Part shown: positions 1 to 7,319 of the stretch, piece after piece
How positions within the stretch are numbered: the first letter of the stretch is position 1
Layout: each line of letters opens with the position of its first letter
Origin: an uncultured Lactobacillus sp.
Lineage (GTDB): Bacteria; Bacillota; Bacilli; Lactobacillales; Lactobacillaceae
NCBI GenBank assembly: GCA_945281075.1
Contig: CALYQE010000040.1
Span: forward strand, 1-14,716
Length of the DNA stretch: 14,716 nucleotides
Direction: 5' to 3'
The notes under the pieces: generated by a model
Databases searched by the model: none
Seen by the model: the letters and a program-made list of their open reading frames with translations, nothing else
What the model was told of the DNA's origin: nothing
Program-made: the position numbers and the translations under genes

Positions 1-1
1 T

Positions 2-874
2 ACGACGGGGGCGTCACACAACTTAACAATGGTTGACCAAATCACGCAAAATGGTCACAGGATTGTTCCGACGCTAACAACCACAGGTTTTGTGATGGCT
101 GTTGTTTCCGCCTTTTACGCATTCACTGGTTTTGAGGCAGTTGCTTCAGGCTCTGAGGATATGCAGGAACCCGAGAAAAACCTGCCAAGAGCAATTCCGC
201 TTGCCATTTTAATAATTGCTGCCATTTATATCGGCGTTGTGGCGGTAGCATTGATCTTAAATCCCAAGGCTTTGATGACGACTAAGCAGGTAGTGGCGAT
301 CAGCGCGATTTTTGACAATGAAATTTTACGCGATTTCATTCTGGTTGGGGCACTTGTATCAATGCTTGGCATCAATGTGGCGTCAAGCTTTAATGCGCCG
401 CGAATCTTGGAGGCAATGGCACGTGAACACCAGCTTCCAGATTCGCTTACCAAGAGAACAAAGAATAATTTCCCGATTAGAACGTTTTTCATTTCAGAAG
501 CATTAGCAATTCTGGTGCCGCTTGCTTTTCAATATAATATGGTCAACTTGATCACTTTAAGTGCGATGGTCAGATTTTTAGGCTTTATTATCGTTCCGCT
601 AGCAGTCATTTGCTTTTATTTCGGCAAAAACAAGGAAGCAGTGTTGCCGGCTCCAAAGAATATCTGGACGGACATTGTGATCCCGATCTTATCAATTGCC
701 CTAGTTATTTTTCTGTTAATCAAATACAATTGGCAAGCTCAATTCGGCATCATTGAAAACAATAAAGTGGTGGGCATCAATTGGTATGCTATCGCAATGA
801 TGATCTTTGGCTTTATTGTTTTACCGCTAATCATGTTTTGGGTTTCAAGAAAACAAAGAAGCGAAAATAATTGA
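2..874 (+). CDS. APC-family amino acid permease, 3' part (5' end outside window)
   Basis: Membrane amino acid/proton symporter or exchanger of the amino acid-polyamine-organocation superfamily. The reading frame is open from base 2, so the Met at 29 is probably internal and the true start lies upstream of the window. The visible stretch begins in a loop and carries the typical APC segment FYAFTGFEAVASGSEDMQ followed by PEKNLPRAIPLAI, which is the TM6 region and the conserved cytoplasmic loop after it. Several further hydrophobic helices follow, then a short basic tail (WVSRKQRSENN). Roughly 290 residues remain of a family that is usually 450-500 long. The substrate cannot be told from this part. 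The gene ends just before a strong hairpin terminator. Family assignment is firm; specificity is unknown. Confidence 0.88.
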   Translation, partial: TTGASHNLTMVDQITQNGHRIVPTLTTTGFVMAVVSAFYAFTGFEAVASGSEDMQEPEKNLPRAIPLAILIIAAIYIGVVAVALILNPKALMTTKQVVAISAIFDNEILRDFILVGALVSMLGINVASSFNAPRILEAMAREHQLPDSLTKRTKNNFPIRTFFISEALAILVPLAFQYNMVNLITLSAMVRFLGFIIVPLAVICFYFGKNKEAVLPAPKNIWTDIVIPILSIALVIFLLIKYNWQAQFGIIENNKVVGINWYAIAMMIFGFIVLPLIMFWVSRKQRSENN

Positions 875-894
875 TGGCGTAAATAAAGAACAAC

Positions 895-936
895 AAAAAA
901 CCGCTAACTTGGTAAAATGCTAAGTTGGCGGTTTTT
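895..936 (+). terminator. Intrinsic terminator after the permease gene
   Basis: A 10-bp stem pairs CCGCTAACTT (901-910) with AAGTTGGCGG (922-931), with one G-U pair and an 11-nt loop. A T-run follows at 931-936 and an A-run precedes at 895-900, so it could also stop the leftward MFS transcript that ends at 968. Confidence 0.85.
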
Positions 937-967
937 GTTAGGGCTGAAATAATGACTTCAAACAGCT

Positions 968-2149
968 TTAATTGTGCTTTTTACGTACCTGGAAGTAGTG
1001 CACCAAACTATAACAGAATAAGATCGCCATGCCGATTCCTGCCATGCTCATGTCCGAACGTGGCGTGCCGGCACCGAAGGTTGCACCAAGCCAGTTAATG
1101 ATCGTTGGGGAAGCGGCGCAGCCGATGTTAACTAAAATCAAAGCAATCGTGGTTGCAAAGTTAACGGAATTTTTTGGTGCAGCTTCATCTAGCCAGTTGA
1201 AAATGTAAGGTACAGATAAGCCAAATCCTGCACCTAAGACAATTACAGCGGCAAATAGCATTGGCAGGTTAGCTGCATATGCGATCGCTAGCAAGCCGGC
1301 TACTTGTAAAAACAAACCAATTGGCAAAATTAAGTCTTGCAGTTTCTTTTTCAAAAGCCCATAGCACATTCCGACTGGAATCCCGATCAGGGTAACCGCG
1401 CTGGAAACGAACGCAATTTGGCTAACATTAGCAATCTTTTGACTGGTTGCAAGCTGTGGTAATTTGAAGGACATTGGCATGAAGAAAACATACATAAAGA
1501 ACATCAGAATTGCAATTTCAATGACACTGGCGTTGAGCTTGTTTTCTTCCTTAGCAACAGGTGCTGCGTCATCAGCTTGTGATTGATTGCTTGGCAGTTT
1601 TACCACCCAAGCAAATAAAATTAAGATTGGTAAAGAAACCAAATAAATTGAGAAGGTTGCATGCCAGCCGTTAACTGCTAATAAACCAACACAAAATGAG
1701 AAAATCGCCGCTCCGACGCTACCCATTGAGCTTTGAAAGCCCAGCATCGTCGATAGTTCATCACCGTGATAAAACTTAGACAACAAGCTAACTGCCAGTG
1801 AATTGAATAGACCAATTCCGGCACCTAATAGAAAACGTGATACTAAAATCATCGTGTAGCCATTTGCGTAAATTGGGTAGGTTCCAGCTACTAGAGCGAT
1901 AATCAGGCCAGTGATCACAGTTGACTTCGTACCGATCAGCCTGATTAAGAAGGGACTTAAAATCAGTCCGACAACTATTCCAATGTTAGGAATGGTACTC
2001 AATGTTTCAACGGCTGCCCGTGAAACATCAGGAAATGATGAATACATTAAGGGCAAAACCGAAGAAATTTGGGGTGCAATCATCAATAATAAGGAAATTG
2101 ACAATAAAGCAACTTTAAATAATCCGGATTTTGGATTTACTTTTTTCAT
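968..2149 (-). CDS. MFS transporter (CynX/NimT-like layout)
   Basis: Twelve-helix major facilitator superfamily permease of 393 residues, the usual MFS length. It has two hydrophobic six-helix halves separated by a polar linker around residues 190-205 (SNQSQADDAAPVAKEENK). The loop between helices 2 and 3 carries a motif-A-like SPFLIRLIGTKS. Helix 4 begins with SRFLLGAGIGLFNSLAVSLLSKFY, a motif-B-like arginine and glycine pattern. The tail ends with basic residues (RKKHN). A clear ribosome site (GAGGAG) lies about 7 bases before the ATG. The gene follows the araC-type regulator by 75 bp on the same strand, which suggests that regulator controls it. The substrate is unknown; cyanate/nitroimidazole-type or sugar/drug efflux relatives are all possible. 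Confidence 0.85.
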   Translation of the reverse strand: MKKVNPKSGLFKVALLSISLLLMIAPQISSVLPLMYSSFPDVSRAAVETLSTIPNIGIVVGLILSPFLIRLIGTKSTVITGLIIALVAGTYPIYANGYTMILVSRFLLGAGIGLFNSLAVSLLSKFYHGDELSTMLGFQSSMGSVGAAIFSFCVGLLAVNGWHATFSIYLVSLPILILFAWVVKLPSNQSQADDAAPVAKEENKLNASVIEIAILMFFMYVFFMPMSFKLPQLATSQKIANVSQIAFVSSAVTLIGIPVGMCYGLLKKKLQDLILPIGLFLQVAGLLAIAYAANLPMLFAAVIVLGAGFGLSVPYIFNWLDEAAPKNSVNFATTIALILVNIGCAASPTIINWLGATFGAGTPRSDMSMAGIGMAILFCYSLVHYFQVRKKHN

Positions 2150-2190
2150 ACTAGCTCCTCGCTTTTTTACTTCAAATCGTTTTCGCTAAT

Positions 2191-2220
2191 ATTATACTGT
2201 CTTTCTGCTATCAGAATAGC
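2191..2220 (-). promoter_or_regulatory. Probable promoter of the MFS gene with small dyad
   Basis: On the minus strand a perfect TATAAT (-10) lies at 2196-2191, about 40 bases before the start codon. No good -35 hexamer stands 16-18 bases upstream. Instead a 5-bp inverted repeat, GCTAT-tctg-ATAGC (2220-2207), covers that place. A strong -10 with a poor -35 fits an activator-dependent promoter; the activator is inferred to be the adjacent AraC-type protein. Confidence 0.5.
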
Positions 2221-2224
2221 GCTT

Positions 2225-3103
2225 TCAGTCGCTTTGATGTGGCGCTGAGTAACTTTTGCGAATTTCCATGCTAGTTTGCTCATAATTTGCAACCATTGCT
2301 CGGTTTAATGAACGCACGCCGCTAAAACCGTTATTCATGGCAATGGCGGTTAGAGTATGGGAGGTGTTGCATAACTCTTGGTAGGCTCGTTGGGAACGAT
2401 AGTTTTTGATGTAAATACCAAGAGTAACGCCCATGTTTTTCCTAAAGATCCGTTGCAAATATTGTTTGGCTAAATGACAGCTATCTGCCACATCCTGCAA
2501 GGAAAAAGGTTCGAAGTAGTGCTTATGGATGTAATCAAGTGCGGTGCGTAAGTGCCCCGTAATAACTAAGTTGCTTGATAATTGGCTAGCATTATCGCGC
2601 AGTTTTAAAAAAGATTTTAATAAAATTTCCAAAACTTGATAACTAAGAATGATTAATTCTAAGGACTGAAACTGGCGCCCATTTGCTAACTTGATGGTGG
2701 TAATTTTGCTCAGTAAATCTTGCAAGTGATGGTACTGGGCGATTTGCGCCACGGATAATTCCTCTAATGGCTTTATTTCAAACAGGTATTGATCCATTTC
2801 TGGAAAGACTTTGAGAATTAAAGGATAGGGAAAAAGCAGCGTCAGCATTAGATCGTTTGGCCTTCTAGCAACGCTGCGCACGCTATGAACGGCTTGCGTA
2901 TTAACAACTAGGATGTCACCGGCATGGGTGTGGTGGTTTACACCATCGAAGATAAAATGATCAATTTGTCCGCGCATGGTAAAACTCAGTTCAATGCTTT
3001 GGTGCCAATGCGGTGCGACTTCCGACTCATTTTGATATTGATGCAGCTCAATGTAAATTGGAAGCTTATCTAGTTGAATTAGCTCGTGTTTTTCGGTTGC
3101 CAT
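2225..3103 (-). CDS. AraC/XylS-family transcriptional regulator
   Basis: One-component regulator of 292 residues, the usual AraC size. The N-terminal half (about residues 10-110) is a cupin-type ligand-sensing domain, with APHWHQSIELSFTMRG and the HAGDILVVNTQAVHSV strand pattern. The C-terminal 95 residues hold two helix-turn-helix units: SLQDVADSCHLAKQYLQRIFRK (from about residue 198) and TLTAIAMNNGFSGVRSLNRA (from about residue 249). The last conserved piece, normally GxSPxxYR, is degenerate here (YEQTSMEIRK). A strong ribosome site (AAAGGAG) lies about 7 bases before the ATG. The gene sits between a hydrolase and an MFS transporter on the same strand, which suggests it responds to the compound they handle. 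The effector is unknown. Confidence 0.88.
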   Translation of the reverse strand: MATEKHELIQLDKLPIYIELHQYQNESEVAPHWHQSIELSFTMRGQIDHFIFDGVNHHTHAGDILVVNTQAVHSVRSVARRPNDLMLTLLFPYPLILKVFPEMDQYLFEIKPLEELSVAQIAQYHHLQDLLSKITTIKLANGRQFQSLELIILSYQVLEILLKSFLKLRDNASQLSSNLVITGHLRTALDYIHKHYFEPFSLQDVADSCHLAKQYLQRIFRKNMGVTLGIYIKNYRSQRAYQELCNTSHTLTAIAMNNGFSGVRSLNRAMVANYEQTSMEIRKSYSAPHQSD

Positions 3104-3120
3104 AAAACTGCTCCTTTAGC

Positions 3121-3155
3121 AAAAATGGTTGAACTATTTTCCTAGTTCAACCATT
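3121..3155 (-). terminator. 13-bp hairpin: terminator/attenuator between hydrolase and araC-type gene
   Basis: A perfect 13-bp inverted repeat, AATGGTTGAACTA ... TAGTTCAACCATT, with a 6-base loop. Read leftward it is followed by five U residues (A-run 3121-3125), as in an intrinsic terminator for the hydrolase gene. It ends only about 18 bases before the start of the next gene on the same strand, so it may also act as an attenuator or as a DNA operator. Confidence 0.7.
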
Positions 3156-3176
3156 ATTTTACCGCGATAATTAGTT

Positions 3177-4073
3177 TTAATTTAGATACTTCCGGAAAAA
3201 GTTGAGTTCATCTAAATTACATTGTTTAGCCAACTCGTCCCGTTGATTGACATGGAATACGTGCTGACGGCGATGTTCGTCATCGCCATAGAAGTGAATT
3301 TCATGGAAAATGTCTTTAGCGCGTAGATAGCCAGAAAGCAGGTAGGCATTATCACGCAGAAAGTCATCGGTACAAGTCATCAAAAAGATTGGTGGCAAGT
3401 CTTTAGTCAGGTAATTTTCAACGTTTAGCTGATCATGCTCAGTAAAGCAAATTTCTGGTCTGAAATAAGCTTCTGGAGCACCGGCAAAAGATTTGATGAC
3501 CGTTAAGAAATAGGCACCACAGTTTAAAGCGGCCGCTTTAATTGACAGCTTAGGCACCTCATAGCCAAAGAACTTACGGTAGTTAGGACTGGTGTAAACA
3601 GCCAAAATTTGCTCGCCCATTTGACCACCAGCACTATCACCAACGATGAAGACATTGTTTAAATCAAACTGATATTTTGTTGCATTTTTGCTGTCTGCAA
3701 CCCAATGGAAAACGCGGTTAATATCATCTAGTTCGCCAGGGTAAACAACATCTGGCGCGAGGCGATAGTTGGCGTTGACTACGGCAAAACCTTCTTTTGC
3801 CAGTGATAAGCAATAAAACTGATAAGTTTCTTTAGTACCGTATACCCAGCCACCGCCATGAATGTTGACAATCACCGGCAATTTGGCATCGGTCCGGTTG
3901 CTTGGTAAATAGACATCAAGAATCTGATATTTTGGATCTTCACCATAAGGAAGGTCATCGAAGCGATCGACTTCAGGGATGTGAGTCGGTAACCCAGCAT
4001 CACGTTGATCGTCACCTTGTTTAAATTCCTTGCGCATGTCACTAACTAATTTTTGATAATCTGGTTCTGCCAT
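3177..4073 (-). CDS. Alpha/beta hydrolase, HSL-type esterase
   Basis: Predicted cytoplasmic carboxylester hydrolase of 298 residues in the hormone-sensitive-lipase-like group. The oxyanion-hole motif HGGGW is at about residues 72-76 and the nucleophile elbow GDSAGG has Ser at about 147. A late CTDDFLRDN supplies the likely Asp, and HVFHV near the end the likely His, so the triad looks complete. The frame is open further upstream to 4148, but I choose the ATG at 4073 because AAAGGAGAG lies directly before it; the longer form has no such site and begins with a non-conserved basic segment. It is the first gene of the leftward hydrolase-araC-MFS group. It could act on acetylated sugars, small esters or phenolic esters; no substrate can be read from the sequence. 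Confidence 0.87.
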   Translation of the reverse strand: MAEPDYQKLVSDMRKEFKQGDDQRDAGLPTHIPEVDRFDDLPYGEDPKYQILDVYLPSNRTDAKLPVIVNIHGGGWVYGTKETYQFYCLSLAKEGFAVVNANYRLAPDVVYPGELDDINRVFHWVADSKNATKYQFDLNNVFIVGDSAGGQMGEQILAVYTSPNYRKFFGYEVPKLSIKAAALNCGAYFLTVIKSFAGAPEAYFRPEICFTEHDQLNVENYLTKDLPPIFLMTCTDDFLRDNAYLLSGYLRAKDIFHEIHFYGDDEHRRQHVFHVNQRDELAKQCNLDELNFFRKYLN

Positions 4074-4194
4074 TTTTAGCTCTCCTTTAAAATGTAATCG
4101 CTTTACTAAAAAGTATTTTACTTCATCAACGCGGAAAAGAAAGTCCAAAAAAGCACCTCAAAGTGGCAAATGAGCATCTAATCAAAAAATAAAA

Positions 4195-4206
4195 TTTGTA
4201 TACAAA
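4195..4206. promoter_or_regulatory. Perfect 12-bp palindrome upstream of the hydrolase gene
   Basis: TTTGTATACAAA is a perfect palindrome about 120 bases upstream of the chosen hydrolase start. It overlaps the T-run of the helicase terminator. It could be a repressor operator or chance AT-rich symmetry. Confidence 0.3.
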
Positions 4207-4236
4207 AACGTCTCTTAAAATACTTAGTAAGAGACG
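4204..4236 (-). terminator. Intrinsic terminator of the helicase gene
   Basis: A perfect 9-bp stem, CGTCTCTTA / TAAGAGACG (4209-4217 with 4228-4236), has a 10-base loop. Read leftward it is followed by a run of five U (4208-4204). It starts about 24 bases after the helicase stop codon. Confidence 0.85.
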
Positions 4237-4259
4237 CTCCGATTTAACTGAAAAACACA

Positions 4260-7211
4260 TCATTTTTCGTACTTATTAAGTACGCTAATTGTCTTGTCAA
4301 CTGTAACTGATCCGAGTGACTGATACAATTTTTTGTCACCAATAATAAAGAACTGTTCTTTGGCTCGAGTAGCTGCGACATTAATAATATTAGGCTCGCT
4401 TACTGCCCAAGATGCTGCTCCTTCTTCTTGCGCTGATGCACCTAGGACTAAAAAGACAACTTGATTTTCCCTTCCCTGAAAGGTATGTACAGTGCCAATA
4501 TTTTTTTCATGACCCTGAGAAAAATTAATGCTAGCTAGAGTATTTGCCAGTTTGTTTGCTACGTTTTTAAACGGTGTGATGACAAAAATATCTTTTTGCT
4601 GAAACGGATTACTGGTTGAGGTAATCAACTCTTGAATTTTTTCTTTTAGAAAATCAGCCTGCCGCTGAACAAATTTATCTATAGAACTTCCTTTGACATC
4701 GTACCAACGGCCCTCACCAGTGCTATTTTCTGCTGATTTAGGTAATACCATTTTGTTATCGTATGAAATAGCGTTAGCAATGCTAAACATCGGATTCTTG
4801 CATCTTCTATGAACCCAAAGCGGGATGCCAATCCATTCACCGTGTTCTTGATCTTTATAAAAACCAAATTGACTAGCTTCATCCATGATAGTTTGAATAG
4901 ATGCAGTACTAGAAACAAATTTTTCACTGACATTAAACATCCGATTTCCAATTAAAGAAAGTACTTTTGAATCTAAGGAATTAACCGGTTTAATTTGAGC
5001 AGGATCGCCGACTGCCAGTACACGTTTACTTTTTAGTAAGGCACCTACGACTGACTGCGGTGTTGCTTGTCCAGCTTCATCAATAAATAGATTTGCAATT
5101 GTACCATCTGGTAGGTTTTCAAACATGCGGTGAAAGCTTGCGAAAGTAGTGCTGATTACTGGAATAGTAAAATTAATCCATTGCCAAGCACGTGACGTCA
5201 GTTCTTGTTGATTTTGCTTGACCTTTTTATCACGGTCATACCAATTTCCCAAAGCTGCTGATAAAGACTTTCGGTTTTCATAAAGAAATTGTTTTCTTAC
5301 TTTTAGTGCAAGAACAAATAATAATGAGCTATCCTCTAAATCACTTTCAGTAAACCAATAAGTTTCATTTTCAAACTCTTCATATGTTTTACGATCAGTG
5401 AAGTCTCGATTGTAATTTGGAACTTTAACATGAAGATCGGCAAACTTGTTGGCTTCAGAAGCTAGTTCATAGGCTTGACTCTGTAAATTATTTAGTTTCT
5501 TTTCTAATTCCTGCTTTTTATAGGTTTTTTGCTTAATTTCTTTATTTAAATTTTCCATATCTTGCAGTATACGTTGTTCCGTTTCAGCATTATGGCTATT
5601 AAAAAAGTGATCAAGAAACCAGTTAATGATTTTTCTAAACAATCCATATTGTCTACTTTTTTCTTTTAATTGGGCGTAATCAGCTTTTAAAAGGTCAATC
5701 TCTTCACCTGCATGATCGATTTTTAAGGAAATACTCGAAAAAATAATTTTTCCGTTAAAATCAAACTGCAGATGATATTTTTCAGCTTCTTGATCCCAAT
5801 CTTGTTTTTGAAAAATAAATTCCGCGTACTTTTGCAGCCGATCTCGTTTTGATTTAACTTTATTATATTGATCGATAAATTCATTGTATGCTTCATAATG
5901 CGGCTGGTAATTTTCCTTTTTTAAATCATCAACTACTTGTTTAATATTACCAATTATTTCATTGATATTTTTTCTCTTACCACCTTCTTTTGATACTAAT
6001 CCCCAATAATTGGTCGAATCAGAATTGGCAATCTGCTCAAAATAATCCGTCGCTTTTAATTCTTTGATTATATTTTCAAACGTATCTTTTTGAGATGGTA
6101 AGTGTGGTAAGTCATTGACGATATTCTGAACTGCACCATTGTTTGAAGAGGCGACAATAATATTTTTATTGGCGATGCTTTCAGGCAAAGCGGTTTGACC
6201 AAATTCACTATCTTCTTTTGAGTAAAGATTCTTTTTACTAAGATGGCAAATTTCATTTGCTTGCTCGACGATCAATTCTGCAAAAATATCTTTCAGTAGT
6301 GTTGTTTTTCCAGTACCAGGGGGACCATTTACTGTTCTTAGGTCATTGTGGTCATTAAGCGCTAAATTAATAGCTACCTGCTGCATCAAAGAAGCTGGAT
6401 ATTTTGTGAAAAAGTGACCTAATGGATAATATTTTGGCTGTAAAATTTTTTTGAAAATAGTAATGTTTTCACTAGGATTTAAATTTATCCGTTTTTCTTC
6501 ACTAAATCCGTTTATATATCTCTTTAAGAGGCCAGAATTAGCAGTTTTAGCAGCCTTCAGATCGTCAATGAAGAATGAATGTAAATTGATAATTTCAGTA
6601 TTGGTGTCATTAACGACAGAATAGTATGTGCTATTGATATTCGCTTGAAAAGTATCACACAATTTACTGAAAGCACCATTAAAGGCTGTAATGAAGTCAG
6701 CACTTTCTAATTCTTTAGTGCAGAAAGCAAATAAAGAATTAATAATAGTTTTGATACTTTGCTCAAAATTTTCAAAAGTTCTGATACTACTAAAGAGCTT
6801 TCCAACCATCTTGACATAATAACTAGCTGTTACAAATGTTTGATCTTCTATGAGCTTTAGTTCTTTATCAAAAACTATTGCTAGTCCAAATTTATGTTTT
6901 GGGTTAAAGGTTTCATCTCGTAAATCACTTAAATTATGTTCTTGGACAATTAGGTCAATAATAGATTGGAAATTAAATATGTCAAAATAAACAATAATAC
7001 CAATACTATTGGGACGTAAAGTATTGTTATACTTCTCTTTCTGTTTATTAGCAATTTTTTGCTGAAAAAAATGATAAAAATCGCTCGCTCTATCGAAATC
7101 TAAAAGTGGCAACAAGAAATTAGGAGAACTTTTTTTATTGATCTCAATGTTGCCTTCGTTGAATTGCTCTATTAGAGTCCATGCATCTAAAATGTTGTTA
7201 ATATCTTCCAT
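4260..7211 (-). CDS. Superfamily 1 (UPF1-like, COG1112-type) AAA helicase
   Basis: Large predicted ATP-dependent DNA/RNA helicase of 983 residues. Residues 1-260 match no domain I recognise. Walker A is NGPPGTGKTTLL (about 295-306). A long charged insert, roughly residues 430-610, looks coiled-coil, with a short hydrophobic patch (FRKIINWFLDHFF). Walker B is FIDEAGQATPQ (DEAG from about 711), followed by VGDPAQIKPV (motif III), TPFKNVANKL (IV), GTVHTFQGRENQVVF (V, His about 909) and NVAATRAKEQFFIIGD (VI). The DEAG box and TRAKE motif are typical of the UPF1/COG1112 branch. No nuclease domain is visible after motif VI, so it is not an obvious helicase-nuclease fusion. The ribosome site is modest (GGGGA). 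The gene stands alone, flanked by terminators, and is more AT-rich to the eye than its neighbours, which hints at horizontal acquisition. Relatives occur in defence systems, but that role is inference. Confidence 0.85.
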   Translation of the reverse strand: MEDINNILDAWTLIEQFNEGNIEINKKSSPNFLLPLLDFDRASDFYHFFQQKIANKQKEKYNNTLRPNSIGIIVYFDIFNFQSIIDLIVQEHNLSDLRDETFNPKHKFGLAIVFDKELKLIEDQTFVTASYYVKMVGKLFSSIRTFENFEQSIKTIINSLFAFCTKELESADFITAFNGAFSKLCDTFQANINSTYYSVVNDTNTEIINLHSFFIDDLKAAKTANSGLLKRYINGFSEEKRINLNPSENITIFKKILQPKYYPLGHFFTKYPASLMQQVAINLALNDHNDLRTVNGPPGTGKTTLLKDIFAELIVEQANEICHLSKKNLYSKEDSEFGQTALPESIANKNIIVASSNNGAVQNIVNDLPHLPSQKDTFENIIKELKATDYFEQIANSDSTNYWGLVSKEGGKRKNINEIIGNIKQVVDDLKKENYQPHYEAYNEFIDQYNKVKSKRDRLQKYAEFIFQKQDWDQEAEKYHLQFDFNGKIIFSSISLKIDHAGEEIDLLKADYAQLKEKSRQYGLFRKIINWFLDHFFNSHNAETEQRILQDMENLNKEIKQKTYKKQELEKKLNNLQSQAYELASEANKFADLHVKVPNYNRDFTDRKTYEEFENETYWFTESDLEDSSLLFVLALKVRKQFLYENRKSLSAALGNWYDRDKKVKQNQQELTSRAWQWINFTIPVISTTFASFHRMFENLPDGTIANLFIDEAGQATPQSVVGALLKSKRVLAVGDPAQIKPVNSLDSKVLSLIGNRMFNVSEKFVSSTASIQTIMDEASQFGFYKDQEHGEWIGIPLWVHRRCKNPMFSIANAISYDNKMVLPKSAENSTGEGRWYDVKGSSIDKFVQRQADFLKEKIQELITSTSNPFQQKDIFVITPFKNVANKLANTLASINFSQGHEKNIGTVHTFQGRENQVVFLVLGASAQEEGAASWAVSEPNIINVAATRAKEQFFIIGDKKLYQSLGSVTVDKTISVLNKYEK

Positions 7212-7255
7212 GATTGTCCCCGGGGTGTCTAAAAAATAATTCTGTACACCATAAT

Positions 7256-7261
7256 ATTATA
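7256..7261 (-). promoter_or_regulatory. Probable -10 box of the helicase gene
   Basis: A perfect TATAAT on the minus strand lies about 45 bases before the helicase start. No good -35 is visible at 16-18 bases. A small dyad, CTGTA ... TACAG, spans it (about 7242-7264), so a repressor could cover the promoter. Confidence 0.45.
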
Positions 7262-7279
7262 CAGGTGATTAGAATAAAT

Positions 7280-7316
7280 TAATAAAAAAATAAAAGCGTC
7301 CTTTTTGAGGATGTTT
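7280..7316 (-). terminator. Weak terminator after the CAP-domain gene
   Basis: A short hairpin pairs AGGACG-side bases (7297-7302) with CATCC-side bases (7308-7312). Read leftward it is followed by a long T-rich tract (UUUUAUUUUUUUA). The stem has a mismatch in this direction and pairs better, with G-U pairs, on the + strand, where no gene ends. It is called for the minus strand from position, just after the stop at 7320. Confidence 0.5.
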
Positions 7317-7319
7317 TTA

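Noticed and set aside
895..936. Regulatory RNA in the permease-MFS gap
   Set aside because: The only structure is a simple stem with a T-run between convergent genes, fully explained as a terminator.
4074..4148. 25-residue N-terminal extension of the hydrolase
   Set aside because: The internal ATG at 4073 has a strong ribosome site directly before it, and family members begin near there; the extension covers likely promoter DNA.
4260..7211. Multi-gene defence island around the helicase
   Set aside because: The flanking genes are an esterase/regulator/transporter group and a frameshifted CAP gene followed by lysine synthesis; no nuclease, methylase, toxin or integrase is visible.
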